Positions 1 to 4,887 of a stretch of 6,557 nt of DNA are shown piece after piece; position 1 is the first letter of the stretch; the number at the start of each line of letters is the position of its first letter. Where the stretch lies: the NCBI GenBank assembly GCA_900555605.1, contig USLW01000117.1, forward strand, positions 1 to 6,557, written 5' to 3'. A program made the translations under genes and the position numbers. This DNA comes from an uncultured Clostridium sp. GTDB lineage: Bacteria > Bacillota > Clostridia > UBA1212 > UBA1255. The notes beneath the pieces are model-generated. The model ran no database searches and had not been told where the DNA came from. It saw only the letters and a list, made by a program, of their open reading frames with translations.

Positions 1-1
1 G

Positions 2-1069
2 ATCGTTTCACTGTCCAGCGTTGTTACAAGCAGCGTGTTTGGGCTGGATGGGTCGATGGTGGACATGGAAAACCCCACAACACTGCTGGAATCCTATAAC
101 GACCTTGCCGCAGATATTTCCGCAGTTGTGGAGGAAGGGTATGACGCAGCCCTCGCAAAAGTCGAGCAGATCATTGAGGACGGCGGATACGACTACGATC
201 TGTCTATGGATGCACTTATCAATTACGCACAGGGTTCCGCCGGGTACGATGTAAGCTATATCCTCGCGGCCTACTCCGCATCGCTTCAACAACGCAATAC
301 CGGCAAGGAGGATATGCTGGCAAAGCTTCGCAGCGTTGCCGACAGTATGTTTCCGGTATCTTTCGTAGAGAAGGAATCGGAGCAAATCGTCCCCTTTACC
401 TACGCTACATACAGACCCGTTACCGTGACGGTCGTCACATCGAAGACGCAGACGGGAACCATCAATGGCGTTCCGCAGTACCGTTATACCACATCCCGTC
501 GCACCTACTATGAGCCGGACGAAACGATAACAACATCGGAGCCGGTAAATGTGGCAGCCTATGCCGCTGTTGTTCCTCAAAGCGGACAGCTATTGAAAAC
601 GCTGCGGATGTTTATCGTGGATATCGGCGGATATACTACCGATGTGCTTCTCCTTCGCAACGGAAAGCCGGATCTGCAATTCTGCCGCAGTTTAGAGAGC
701 GGAGTCATCACCATGAACAATGATATCATTGGCAAAATCAGCGCGCAGCACGACATGCGCATTGAAGACGAGCATATCTGTGCAGTGCTGCAGGGGCAGG
801 AAACGATACTGCCAGATGAGGTAAAAAAGGCGATTCGTGATGCGGCTCAGCTGCACGCAAAAGATATTTTGGGCAAGCTGCGTGAGCTTCAGGTGGATTT
901 GCGTACCAATCCCGCCATCTTTATTGGAGGCGGAAGCGTCCTGTTCAGACCGTTGATTGAGCATACCCCGCTTGTGGCGAAGGCTACCTTCATCGAGGAT
1001 CCAAAGGCAAACGCGATCGGTTATGAGATGCTTGCGCGAGGACAGATGGCCATGCGCGCGGTACAATAA
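2..1069 (+). CDS. Partial chimeric ORF: cell-wall hydrolase stalk (CD1108-like) fused to C-terminal half of ParM-like actin ATPase
   Basis: The frame is open to the left edge, so the true start lies outside; the GTG at 35 is only the first possible start inside the window. The first 180 or so codons resemble the region after the membrane anchor of CD1108-type mobile-element hydrolases, which open peptidoglycan for conjugation: an ESYNDL..DISAVVEEGYD segment, a tyrosine-rich GYDVSYILAAYSAS helix, and a threonine/valine-rich repeat with GVPQYRY. The codons before position 40 are mildly hydrophobic and may be the tail of a membrane helix. From about 557 onward the protein changes to ParM/StbA type: the phosphate-binding strand VDIGGYTTDVLLLR (617-658), SLESGVITMNNDI, and the adenosine-binding IFIGGGS loop (917-937). 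The N-terminal half of the actin fold, with its first phosphate loop, is absent, so ATPase or filament activity is unlikely. The hydrolase catalytic domains are not seen either. The family assignments rest on my recall of these proteins. The ORF could be a deletion scar or an assembly chimera. Confidence 0.75.
   Translation: MVSLSSVVTSSVFGLDGSMVDMENPTTLLESYNDLAADISAVVEEGYDAALAKVEQIIEDGGYDYDLSMDALINYAQGSAGYDVSYILAAYSASLQQRNTGKEDMLAKLRSVADSMFPVSFVEKESEQIVPFTYATYRPVTVTVVTSKTQTGTINGVPQYRYTTSRRTYYEPDETITTSEPVNVAAYAAVVPQSGQLLKTLRMFIVDIGGYTTDVLLLRNGKPDLQFCRSLESGVITMNNDIIGKISAQHDMRIEDEHICAVLQGQETILPDEVKKAIRDAAQLHAKDILGKLRELQVDLRTNPAIFIGGGSVLFRPLIEHTPLVAKATFIEDPKANAIGYEMLARGQMAMRAVQ
542..574 (+). other. 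Probable fusion junction between hydrolase-like and ParM-like coding sequence
   Basis: Up to about 550 the peptide follows the hydrolase pattern (TTSEPVNV). From about 560 it follows the ParM pattern (AYAAVVPQSGQ, then a hydrophobic strand and DIGGYTTD). In both families a tyrosine-alanine-valine-like stretch is expected here, so a short identity such as GCCTAT (557-562) could have served as the crossover. The reading frame is kept across the join. The exact breakpoint is inferred and may be off by ten or more bases. Confidence 0.45.
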
Positions 1070-1082
1070 TGGGGGTTCCGTT

Positions 1083-1445
1083 GTGAAGCGGGATGGGAAA
1101 TACCGTTTTTCGCTGCAGTTCGGTTCAGAAACGCAAGAACAGGTGCAGGCAGGAGAGCTTTTAGAGCGTCTTGGAAACCGAAAAAGCGCAGTTGTCATAG
1201 CCGCACTGAATGCATATATTGCTGCACATCCCGAGCTTGCTGAACCTGCGCCGGTAAGTGTTAAAATTGACGGCGGGATAAGGCGTGAGGCGCTTGAGCA
1301 AATGATTCGATCCATTATTGACGAGCGAATCGCAAACGGTCAGTTGCTTGCCGGAGGCGTTGAAACACCATCTATACAAATGCAGGAAGATTTGAACGTG
1401 GACATTGCGGCAATGATCAGTAATCTGGAGTTGTTTGATGGTTGA
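1083..1445 (+). CDS. ParR-like ribbon-helix-helix partition protein
   Basis: This 120-residue protein begins 13 bases after the ParM-like stop, the usual parM-parR order. The start is the GTG at 1083, with a GGGGG-rich stretch (1071-1075) as a possible binding site. The upstream in-frame part from 957 reads as shadow of the ParM frame and is rejected. Near the N-terminus the strand YRFSLQFGSE is followed by an amphipathic helix and LGNRKSAVVIAALNAYIAAHPE (about residues 31-52), typical of the ribbon-helix-helix DNA-binding domain of ParR-type proteins in clostridial elements. In such systems ParR binds a repeated centromere site and caps ParM filaments through its C-terminal tail; the tail here ends in MISNLELFDG, hydrophobic and acidic as would suit that contact. 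With its partner reduced to a C-terminal half, ParR may now act only as a DNA-binding autoregulator, if at all. Confidence 0.7.
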   Translation: MKRDGKYRFSLQFGSETQEQVQAGELLERLGNRKSAVVIAALNAYIAAHPELAEPAPVSVKIDGGIRREALEQMIRSIIDERIANGQLLAGGVETPSIQMQEDLNVDIAAMISNLELFDG

Positions 1446-1457
1446 CTTTTAAGAACT

Positions 1458-1504
1458 TACAAAACTGTGAATCTACTTTTCTGTTGTTTTGATGAATACA
1501 AAAC
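1458..1504 (+). repeat. 8-bp direct repeat in the gap after parR
   Basis: TACAAAAC occurs at 1458-1465 and again at 1497-1504, a 39-base period, in the AT-rich 160-base gap between parR and the XRE gene. No terminator-like hairpin with a T tract is visible in the gap. The repeat could be part of a ParR or XRE binding region, but two short AT-rich copies could also be chance. Confidence 0.25.
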
Positions 1505-1611
1505 CACTTCAAAGCGCAAATACGCATTATTAAGGTGGATAATGGATTTATAGTAACTTCAACAGCACGCCTCTTTTTTGTAAAATAATAATATAGAAGG
1601 AGACGATGCTG

Positions 1612-1953
1612 GTGGACAAAGTAGCTCTTGGAAGACGCATAAAAGCGATGCGTCAGAACCTCGAAATGACGCAGGAGGAGTTCGCTGAGCGGCTGAATTG
1701 CACGAACAGCCACCTCGGCAAAATAGAAAATGGCAAAGGCGGAATCAGCATTGAACTGCTGGTTTCAGTGGCAAACATGCTGCACACCACAGTGGATCAG
1801 CTTTTGTTGGATTCCTATGACTATAAGGAACAGGTCATCATGCGCGACCTTTATGAGCGTATTGATAAATTCCCTGTGAAAACAAAGATACTCACCTGCG
1901 ATCTGCTGATGCAGTTGGTTGACATCATCGAAAAAGCTCATGACGAGCATTGA
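1612..1953 (+). CDS. XRE-family (Cro/cI-type) transcriptional regulator
   Basis: The 113-residue protein has a classic N-terminal helix-turn-helix: LGRRIKAMRQ, then MTQEEFAERLNCTNSHLGKIENG (helices 2 and 3, roughly residues 19-41), then ISIELLVSVANMLHTTVDQLL, the fourth and fifth helices of the XRE fold. The remaining 45 or so residues are helical and probably mediate dimerisation. A strong AGAAGGAG lies at 1595-1602. It is only 3 bases from the ATG at 1606 but 9 from the GTG at 1612, so the GTG is preferred; using the ATG adds only two residues. Small XRE proteins in ICEs usually repress conjugation or excision genes. Here it stands alone after the partition remnant and before the large GAF/BTAD regulator, a natural place for an element master repressor. 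Its targets cannot be read from the sequence. Confidence 0.85.
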   Translation: MDKVALGRRIKAMRQNLEMTQEEFAERLNCTNSHLGKIENGKGGISIELLVSVANMLHTTVDQLLLDSYDYKEQVIMRDLYERIDKFPVKTKILTCDLLMQLVDIIEKAHDEH

Positions 1954-1985
1954 GTTGTGAATCCTTTCCCTGGAGGCAGCGATTT

Positions 1986-1996
1986 CTGCTTAGCAG
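1986..1996. promoter_or_regulatory. Short perfect palindrome, possible operator
   Basis: CTGCTTAGCAG is a perfect 5+1+5 palindrome, 33 bases after the XRE stop and upstream of the GAF/BTAD regulator. Its size suits a small helix-turn-helix dimer such as the neighbouring XRE protein. It stands alone and could be chance. Confidence 0.2.
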
Positions 1997-2013
1997 GCAC
2001 TAGGTCAACACAA

Positions 2014-2148
2014 ATGAATATTCTGCACCGTACAGTCTATATCTGCACGGTCAACGAGAGCGAAAGGCTGTCCGGTTCTTACTGGGCAGCTTTGCGTTTT
2101 ATCTGGGGAAGTATCATCCAAGGAGGTGAGCACGATGGTGAACGATGA
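2014..2148 (+). CDS. Possible small protein (44 aa), unrecognised, overlapping the start of the next gene
   Basis: I do not recognise this protein. It starts at ATG 2014 after a weak AGGT (2002-2005), or at an in-frame GTG at 1957, just past the XRE stop, with no good binding site. It has a hydrophobic, tryptophan-containing middle (SGSYWAALRFIWGSII) and a charged end (GGEHDGER), as in a short amphipathic or membrane-associated peptide. It runs through the ribosome binding site and start of the GAF/BTAD gene, overlapping that CDS by 14 bases in another frame. That layout would permit translational coupling. It may equally be an accidental open frame in an intergenic region that also holds a direct repeat. 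Confidence 0.25.
   Translation: MNILHRTVYICTVNESERLSGSYWAALRFIWGSIIQGGEHDGER
2022..2051 (+). repeat. Phased direct repeat upstream of the GAF/BTAD regulator
   Basis: TCTGCACCGT (2022-2031) and TCTGCACGGT (2042-2051) match at 9 of 10 positions with a 20-base period, close to two turns of the helix. They lie 84-113 bases before the regulator start. BTAD/SARP-type regulators are known to bind phased direct repeats, so these are candidate operator half-sites. No convincing promoter hexamers were found beside them. Confidence 0.35.
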
Positions 2149-3454
2149 TAGAAAGGAAGGAATCTGCAGACTGAATGTAGACGGTAATGGCTGCGATTAT
2201 TTGCGCATTCTGAGCGATTTGGAAACCAAACTGCGCAACAATACGAACCCAAAGGAAAAAATCGAACTGGCACTGCAGGGAGCGCTTATGTTCTACGGCG
2301 CTGACAGAGCGTATGTCATTGAAGTGGACGATGAGTTGGGTATCGGAGTCAATACATATGAGTGCTGTGCCCCTGGAATAGCACCCGAAATTGACAATCT
2401 CCAATTTATGCCGTTCGAAATGTTTCCGCGCTGGCTTTGCTCACTAAAGAGCGATACACCAATCATTATTACGGATTTGGAGCAGATTAAAATTGAATTC
2501 CTGGAAGAATACAGATACTTGGAGAAACGGAGTGTGAATTCGCTTCTAGCGGTTCCGTTTCAAAAAAGACTCAATGCCGGTTTTCTCGGCGTGGATAATC
2601 CGAAACGCAATGTGGAAGATCCGGGTTTTTTACGACTTGTTATCCTTTGCATCGTTGTGGAGCTAAATGAAATACTGCTGCAGGAGTGGAGAGAACGGCG
2701 CTATGCGAGTATAAAACAACCAACAATCATTCAGGCAAATCTGTTTGGGAAACTGGAAATCATTTCTGCAACCGATGTTTTAAAAGATGATTCATTTACA
2801 AATGAGTCTGGATATGTGCTCCTGACATTTCTGCTCTTAAACCGCAAAAGAGAACATCCTCTGCGGCTGCTTACAGACGTCATATGGGAAAGTACAGACA
2901 TGGGAAATCCGTACAATTCGATTAAGAATGTCGTATACCGCCTTCGCAAGACGCTTGCCTGCATAGGGCTCCGCGATTTGATTCAGGCGTCGCACGGGAC
3001 ATTTACGTTAAACCCTAATTACACGATTTTTACTGATGTTGAGCGCTTCGACGATGCATGCAAACGGATCGATAATTCTTCCGACCCGGCGATTTTACAG
3101 GCGCTGTATGAGAGTATTATTGGACTTTACCGCGGCAGTCTCCTTCCGCGGTACGACTTTTACCACTGGCTAATGCCCAAAACGTTGTATTACCAAAACA
3201 AGTTTCTGCACTACATGAAACGGTATCTCTCTATGCTTTATAGAGAAAAGAACTACCTTCGCGTACAGGAACTATCCATGGATTTGCTGTCCATCGATAT
3301 GTATGAGTCGGAAGTCCATTACCATCTCATAAAAGCAATGCTTATGTCCGGCAGCAAGACCCTGTCACAGATTTATTTCAGGCAGGCAGAGCCGTATCTC
3401 ACAGATGAGCATATGCAGGAAGTGAAAACGCTTTTTACATCATGCAGAACATGA
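2135..3454 (+). CDS. GAF / winged-helix / BTAD-like transcriptional regulator
   Basis: The start is ATG 2135, placed 8 bases after a perfect AGGAGG (2121-2126); the GTG at 2126 overlaps that site. The 439-residue protein shows three parts. Residues about 25-185 look like a GAF sensor domain (KEKIELALQGALMFYGADRAYV, then SLLAVPF and GFLGVDNP). Residues about 202-300 look like an OmpR/SARP winged helix, with NSIKNVVYRLRKTL (261-274) as the likely recognition helix and SHGTFTLNPN as the wing. Residues about 303-439 are helical, with LYRGSLLPRYDFYHWL and paired helices resembling the TPR-like BTAD domain. This suggests a one-component regulator in which a small ligand or redox state sensed by GAF alters DNA binding. 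No receiver or kinase domain is present. The ligand is unknown. It lies between the XRE gene and the sigma/HTH operon and is a candidate activator of the element. Confidence 0.75.
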   Translation: MVNDDRKEGICRLNVDGNGCDYLRILSDLETKLRNNTNPKEKIELALQGALMFYGADRAYVIEVDDELGIGVNTYECCAPGIAPEIDNLQFMPFEMFPRWLCSLKSDTPIIITDLEQIKIEFLEEYRYLEKRSVNSLLAVPFQKRLNAGFLGVDNPKRNVEDPGFLRLVILCIVVELNEILLQEWRERRYASIKQPTIIQANLFGKLEIISATDVLKDDSFTNESGYVLLTFLLLNRKREHPLRLLTDVIWESTDMGNPYNSIKNVVYRLRKTLACIGLRDLIQASHGTFTLNPNYTIFTDVERFDDACKRIDNSSDPAILQALYESIIGLYRGSLLPRYDFYHWLMPKTLYYQNKFLHYMKRYLSMLYREKNYLRVQELSMDLLSIDMYESEVHYHLIKAMLMSGSKTLSQIYFRQAEPYLTDEHMQEVKTLFTSCRT

Positions 3455-3505
3455 ACTGCGGCTTTTATCCGTTTTTGTGACCGTAGTTGAGATTATTTTG
3501 AGACT

Positions 3506-3580
3506 TTTCTGCCTGCAAACAAGCAGGTCCTTTCACCGCAGAAATATGACTTCAGAGGTGGAGCTGTTGAGCCCCGCCAA
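3506..3580 (+). other. Structured leader: two hairpins upstream of the terminator-like stem
   Basis: The stem CCTGC/GCAGG (3512-3516 with 3523-3527, six-base loop) is nested inside TTTCTGC/GCAGAAA (3506-3512 with 3538-3544; the two share base 3512). A second imperfect stem pairs GGTGGAGC (3557-3564) with GCCCCGCC (3571-3578), with one G-U pair and one mismatch. I found no good promoter hexamers before them, although TTGAGA occurs at 3487 and 3498. With the following terminator they make a leader-like series of hairpins. I do not recognise a known riboswitch. Confidence 0.35.
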
Positions 3581-3633
3581 GCACCCATCCGTTTTGTACA
3601 GTTTATAAAAACTGTCAACGGGTGGGTGTTTTT
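3581..3633 (+). terminator. Long two-part stem-loop with T tract: terminator or attenuator
   Basis: A 13-bp outer stem pairs 3581-3593 with 3617-3629; all pairs are Watson-Crick except two wobble-type pairs. An internal loop (3594-3597 against 3616) follows, then a perfect 7-bp inner stem ACAGTTT/AAACTGT (3598-3604 with 3609-3615) closed by the tetraloop ATAA. The right arm runs into TTTTT (3629-3633). It lies 127 bases after the regulator stop and 173 before the sigma-factor start. It may end the regulator transcript or attenuate the sigma operon. The right arm can also pair with CCCGCC at 3573-3578, a possible alternative fold. Confidence 0.65.
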
Positions 3634-3662
3634 ATGGGCAGACAACCCTCGCTTATACAGGG

Positions 3663-3685
3663 AGGAGGTGGTTTTGATGCGTTGA
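3663..3685 (+). promoter_or_regulatory. Strong ribosome binding site serving a two-codon minigene
   Basis: AGGAGG (3663-3668), inside a longer purine run, is 8 bases from ATG 3677, which codes only Met-Arg before TGA (3683-3685). That stop overlaps the next ATG (3685) as TGATG, a classic restart arrangement. Optimal initiation on an MR-stop minigene suggests ribosome positioning or translational control, though it could be what remains of a disrupted gene. Confidence 0.4.
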
Positions 3686-3831
3686 TGCGCTGCTATTCCG
3701 CTCAAATTCCTGATTTAACCCCATATTTTACAGAACATAGCATGCCATCGTGGCGTGTTTTGATCTCTTTTGCCGGGGTGGCATGCGCCAAAGGAGGCGT
3801 AAAAAATGTCACCCATGGACGGAAGGGATGA
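3685..3831 (+). CDS. Possible leader small protein (48 aa) overlapping the sigma-factor start
   Basis: This frame begins at ATG 3685, directly coupled by TGATG to the two-codon minigene. The same frame could begin at ATG 3634 just after the terminator T tract (65 residues), but no binding site precedes that start. The peptide is unrecognised; its middle is hydrophobic (WRVLISFAGVACA) and its end basic. It runs across the sigma-factor binding site and start, overlapping that CDS by 26 bases. It may be a leader ORF whose translation opens the downstream start region, or simply an open frame. Confidence 0.25.
   Translation: MRCYSAQIPDLTPYFTEHSMPSWRVLISFAGVACAKGGVKNVTHGRKG
3740..3786. repeat. 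8-bp inverted repeat just upstream of the sigma-factor ribosome binding site
   Basis: GCATGCCA (3740-3747) and TGGCATGC (3779-3786) are perfect complements separated by 31 bases. An alternative stem pairs TGGCG (3751-3755) with CGCCA (3786-3790). Both would place the hairpin foot against the AAGGAGG at 3791-3797, so the fold may affect initiation of the sigma-factor gene. The arms could also be a protein-binding site. Confidence 0.35.
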
Positions 3832-4207
3832 ACTGCGTGGCCGGTTCACAAGATGGATCGTCATAACTGCAGAACATGCACAGAAGAACTATCTGCGTGC
3901 TGAAAAAAAGCAATTACAAACCGTACCCCTTGAAGAAGCTGATGTTGCAATTGTGGATACGGCGCTATTATCTGCTGGTGTTACGCCGGATAGCTTTGAT
4001 TTCGAGGAACAGCGTTTGGCTGAGGCGTTCCGGGAACTTCCGCTGATGCGCAGACGTATACTGGAAATGCTTTTTGTCGAAGATCTTACACCATCTGAAA
4101 TTGCAGCAAAGCTCCACTGCTCTGTACAGCATGTATACAACCAGCGCTCCCTTGCAATAAAGCGTTTAAGAGAGCGCCTTATAAAGGAGCGAAAAAATGA
4201 CCGATAA
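3806..4207 (+). CDS. Sigma-70 region 4 type regulator (Tn916 Orf7-like)
   Basis: ATG 3806 sits 8 bases after a full AAGGAGG (3791-3797). The 133-residue protein ends in a sigma region 4 domain (about residues 66-125): FEEQRLAEAFRELPLMRRRILEMLF, then the helix-turn-helix LTPSEIAAKLHCSVQHVYNQRSLAIKRLRERL, which would contact a -35 element. The N-terminal 60 residues are basic and helical and contain no clear region 2, so by itself it probably does not melt promoters like a full sigma factor. Tn916 carries a similar protein, Orf7, upstream of Orf8 and xis-int, and there this gene pair promotes expression of the excision and transfer genes. Its end overlaps the next CDS by 11 bases, which indicates a co-translated operon. 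A structured leader and possible small ORFs precede it. Confidence 0.85.
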   Translation: MSPMDGRDELRGRFTRWIVITAEHAQKNYLRAEKKQLQTVPLEEADVAIVDTALLSAGVTPDSFDFEEQRLAEAFRELPLMRRRILEMLFVEDLTPSEIAAKLHCSVQHVYNQRSLAIKRLRERLIKERKNDR

Positions 4208-4388
4208 TGAATTTAGACTACTTCTGGAAGCTGCTGTATGCGGAGACCGGGAAGCGTTGGATTCCCTGCTTGCTCTATATATGCCTCTGATTAACCGGCT
4301 GAGCAGTTATGCCGGTAATCTCGACGAGGATTGTAGGCAATACATTATGCTGCATATTCTTCTGCATATTTCGGAGTTCAGAATTTAG
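4197..4388 (+). CDS. Helix-turn-helix protein of conjugative transposons (Tn916 Orf8-like)
   Basis: The 63-residue product has the family pattern: an acidic N-terminal helix (DNEFRLLLEAAVCGDREALDSLL), the signature LYMPLINRLS, and LDEDCRQYIMLHILLHISEFRI at the end. Its length is normal for the conjugative-transposon helix-turn-helix family (HTH_16). ATG 4197 overlaps the end of the sigma-like gene by 11 bases and follows AAGGAG (4184-4189) with 7 bases between. In Tn916 the equivalent gene lies directly after orf7 and the two act together as activators of conjugation-gene transcription; the same role is inferred here. A strong terminator follows 3 bases after the stop, so this operon ends before xis. 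Confidence 0.85.
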   Translation: MTDNEFRLLLEAAVCGDREALDSLLALYMPLINRLSSYAGNLDEDCRQYIMLHILLHISEFRI

Positions 4389-4391
4389 ACA

Positions 4392-4428
4392 AAGGCTCCG
4401 GTGATTTGCCGGAGCCTTAAATTTTTTT
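4392..4428 (+). terminator. Rho-independent terminator of the sigma/HTH operon
   Basis: A perfect 10-bp stem AAGGCTCCGG/CCGGAGCCTT (4392-4401 with 4409-4418) has a 7-base loop and is followed by seven T residues (4422-4428). It begins 3 bases after the HTH stop. It separates the activator operon from xis-int, so xis should have its own promoter or need read-through. Confidence 0.92.
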
Positions 4429-4737
4429 CTCAGAGCATTAGATTTTGCGTTTTTCGAGTGTTTTTACTATATGAAGGCAATCCCGTTTTCAATGAACCTT
4501 GAAAATCGCATAGCGGCGCCCTCTCGTTCCTCTGGCGGCAAGCGGCTATCCATTTGGTTTGGCAGGCCAAAGCCAAGAGCACATAAATACGGACGGCAAC
4601 CGTATGCGCGATGATCCGCCAGGGGCAATAATGATACTTCCGTAATTCGCGGCCCGGCCATAATGAAGGCGGGGGGATGAGACTTCCATGGACCCGTTCG
4701 CCACGGGCGGAGGTGTGCCGCAAAAAGAATGCTGTAA

Positions 4738-4765
4738 TTAACTCTGGTTGCAAGTGTAATATAGT
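4738..4765 (+). promoter_or_regulatory. Putative promoter upstream of xis-int
   Basis: TTAACT (4738-4743) matches four of six positions of the -35 consensus. After 16 bases comes TATAGT (4760-4765), matching five of six of the -10. It is on the right strand, downstream of the operon terminator and about 120 bases before the excisionase start. The hexamers are imperfect and no transcript data are available. Confidence 0.3.
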
Positions 4766-4811
4766 GAGCTTGTGAGTTGATGGAATGTTAACTTGGCTGG
4801 GAGTCATGTAT
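4738..4811 (+). repeat. Imperfect 24-bp direct repeat, 50-bp period
   Basis: The segments 4738-4762 and 4788-4811 share TTAACT, TGG, TG, AGT and TAT in order, with one single-base gap, 17 matching bases in all. The 50-base period is near five helical turns, so the copies face the same side of DNA. The place just before xis suits arm-type sites for the integrase N-terminal domain or excisionase sites, as known in Tn916. The first copy overlaps the putative promoter. Confidence 0.35.
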
Positions 4812-4828
4812 TTGAAACCAGCAGAACG

Positions 4829-4885
4829 GCGCATTTATTACCAGAGAATCGGAGGGTTGAATATATCATGAAAGGATAAATGCGC
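4829..4885. repeat. Perfect 10-bp inverted repeat abutting the xis start
   Basis: GCGCATTTAT (4829-4838) and ATAAATGCGC (4876-4885) are perfect complements with 37 bases between; the right arm ends 2 bases before the xis ATG. In RNA the stem would cover the space between AAAGGA (4871-4876) and the start codon. The loop holds GGAGGG (4851-4856) and ATG 4868 of a three-codon frame MKG-stop. It could be a translational control hairpin or a dimer-binding operator. Confidence 0.5.
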
Positions 4886-4887
4886 AT

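Larger units (their letters stand above)
4429..4887. other. About 460 bases without a convincing gene; hairpin- and repeat-rich
   Basis: No + strand frame of useful length exists. On the minus strand a 134-codon frame (4834 to 4430) and an overlapping 64-codon frame are open, but neither has a ribosome binding site and both have unusual composition (many Arg, Pro, Cys and Trp), so I treat them as non-coding. Hairpins include TTTGG/CCAAA (4558-4571), ATACGG/CCGTAT (4587-4605) and CCCGT/ACGGG (4693-4707). GC content rises in 4510-4710 relative to the AT-richer flanks. A structured RNA, a recombinase or accessory-protein binding region, or a gene remnant are all possible. It sits where ICEs of this type carry control sites for xis-int. 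Confidence 0.4.

Noticed and set aside
957..1082. Upstream extension of the ParR-like frame to 957
   Set aside because: The extension overlaps the ParM-like CDS by over 100 bases and its arginine-rich peptide does not resemble the family. The ribbon-helix-helix domain starts only after the GTG at 1083.
692..1315. 207-codon minus-strand frame
   Set aside because: It lies antisense to the ParM-like and ParR-like genes, and its Ser/Arg/Cys-rich peptide is typical of a shadow frame.
3506..3633. Known riboswitch or T-box in the leader
   Set aside because: I could not match the hairpins to a known class; no T-box specifier or conserved riboswitch core was recognised.
3622..3684. Longer version of the leader small ORF from GTG 3622 or ATG 3634
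   Set aside because: These starts lie in or right after the terminator stem and T tract with no ribosome binding site; only the coupled ATG at 3685 has a plausible mechanism.
4430..4834. 134-codon minus-strand frame, and an overlapping 64-codon frame
   Set aside because: There is no ribosome binding site before either start, composition is odd, and the two frames overlap each other. Kept as a non-coding block with a finding, not as genes.
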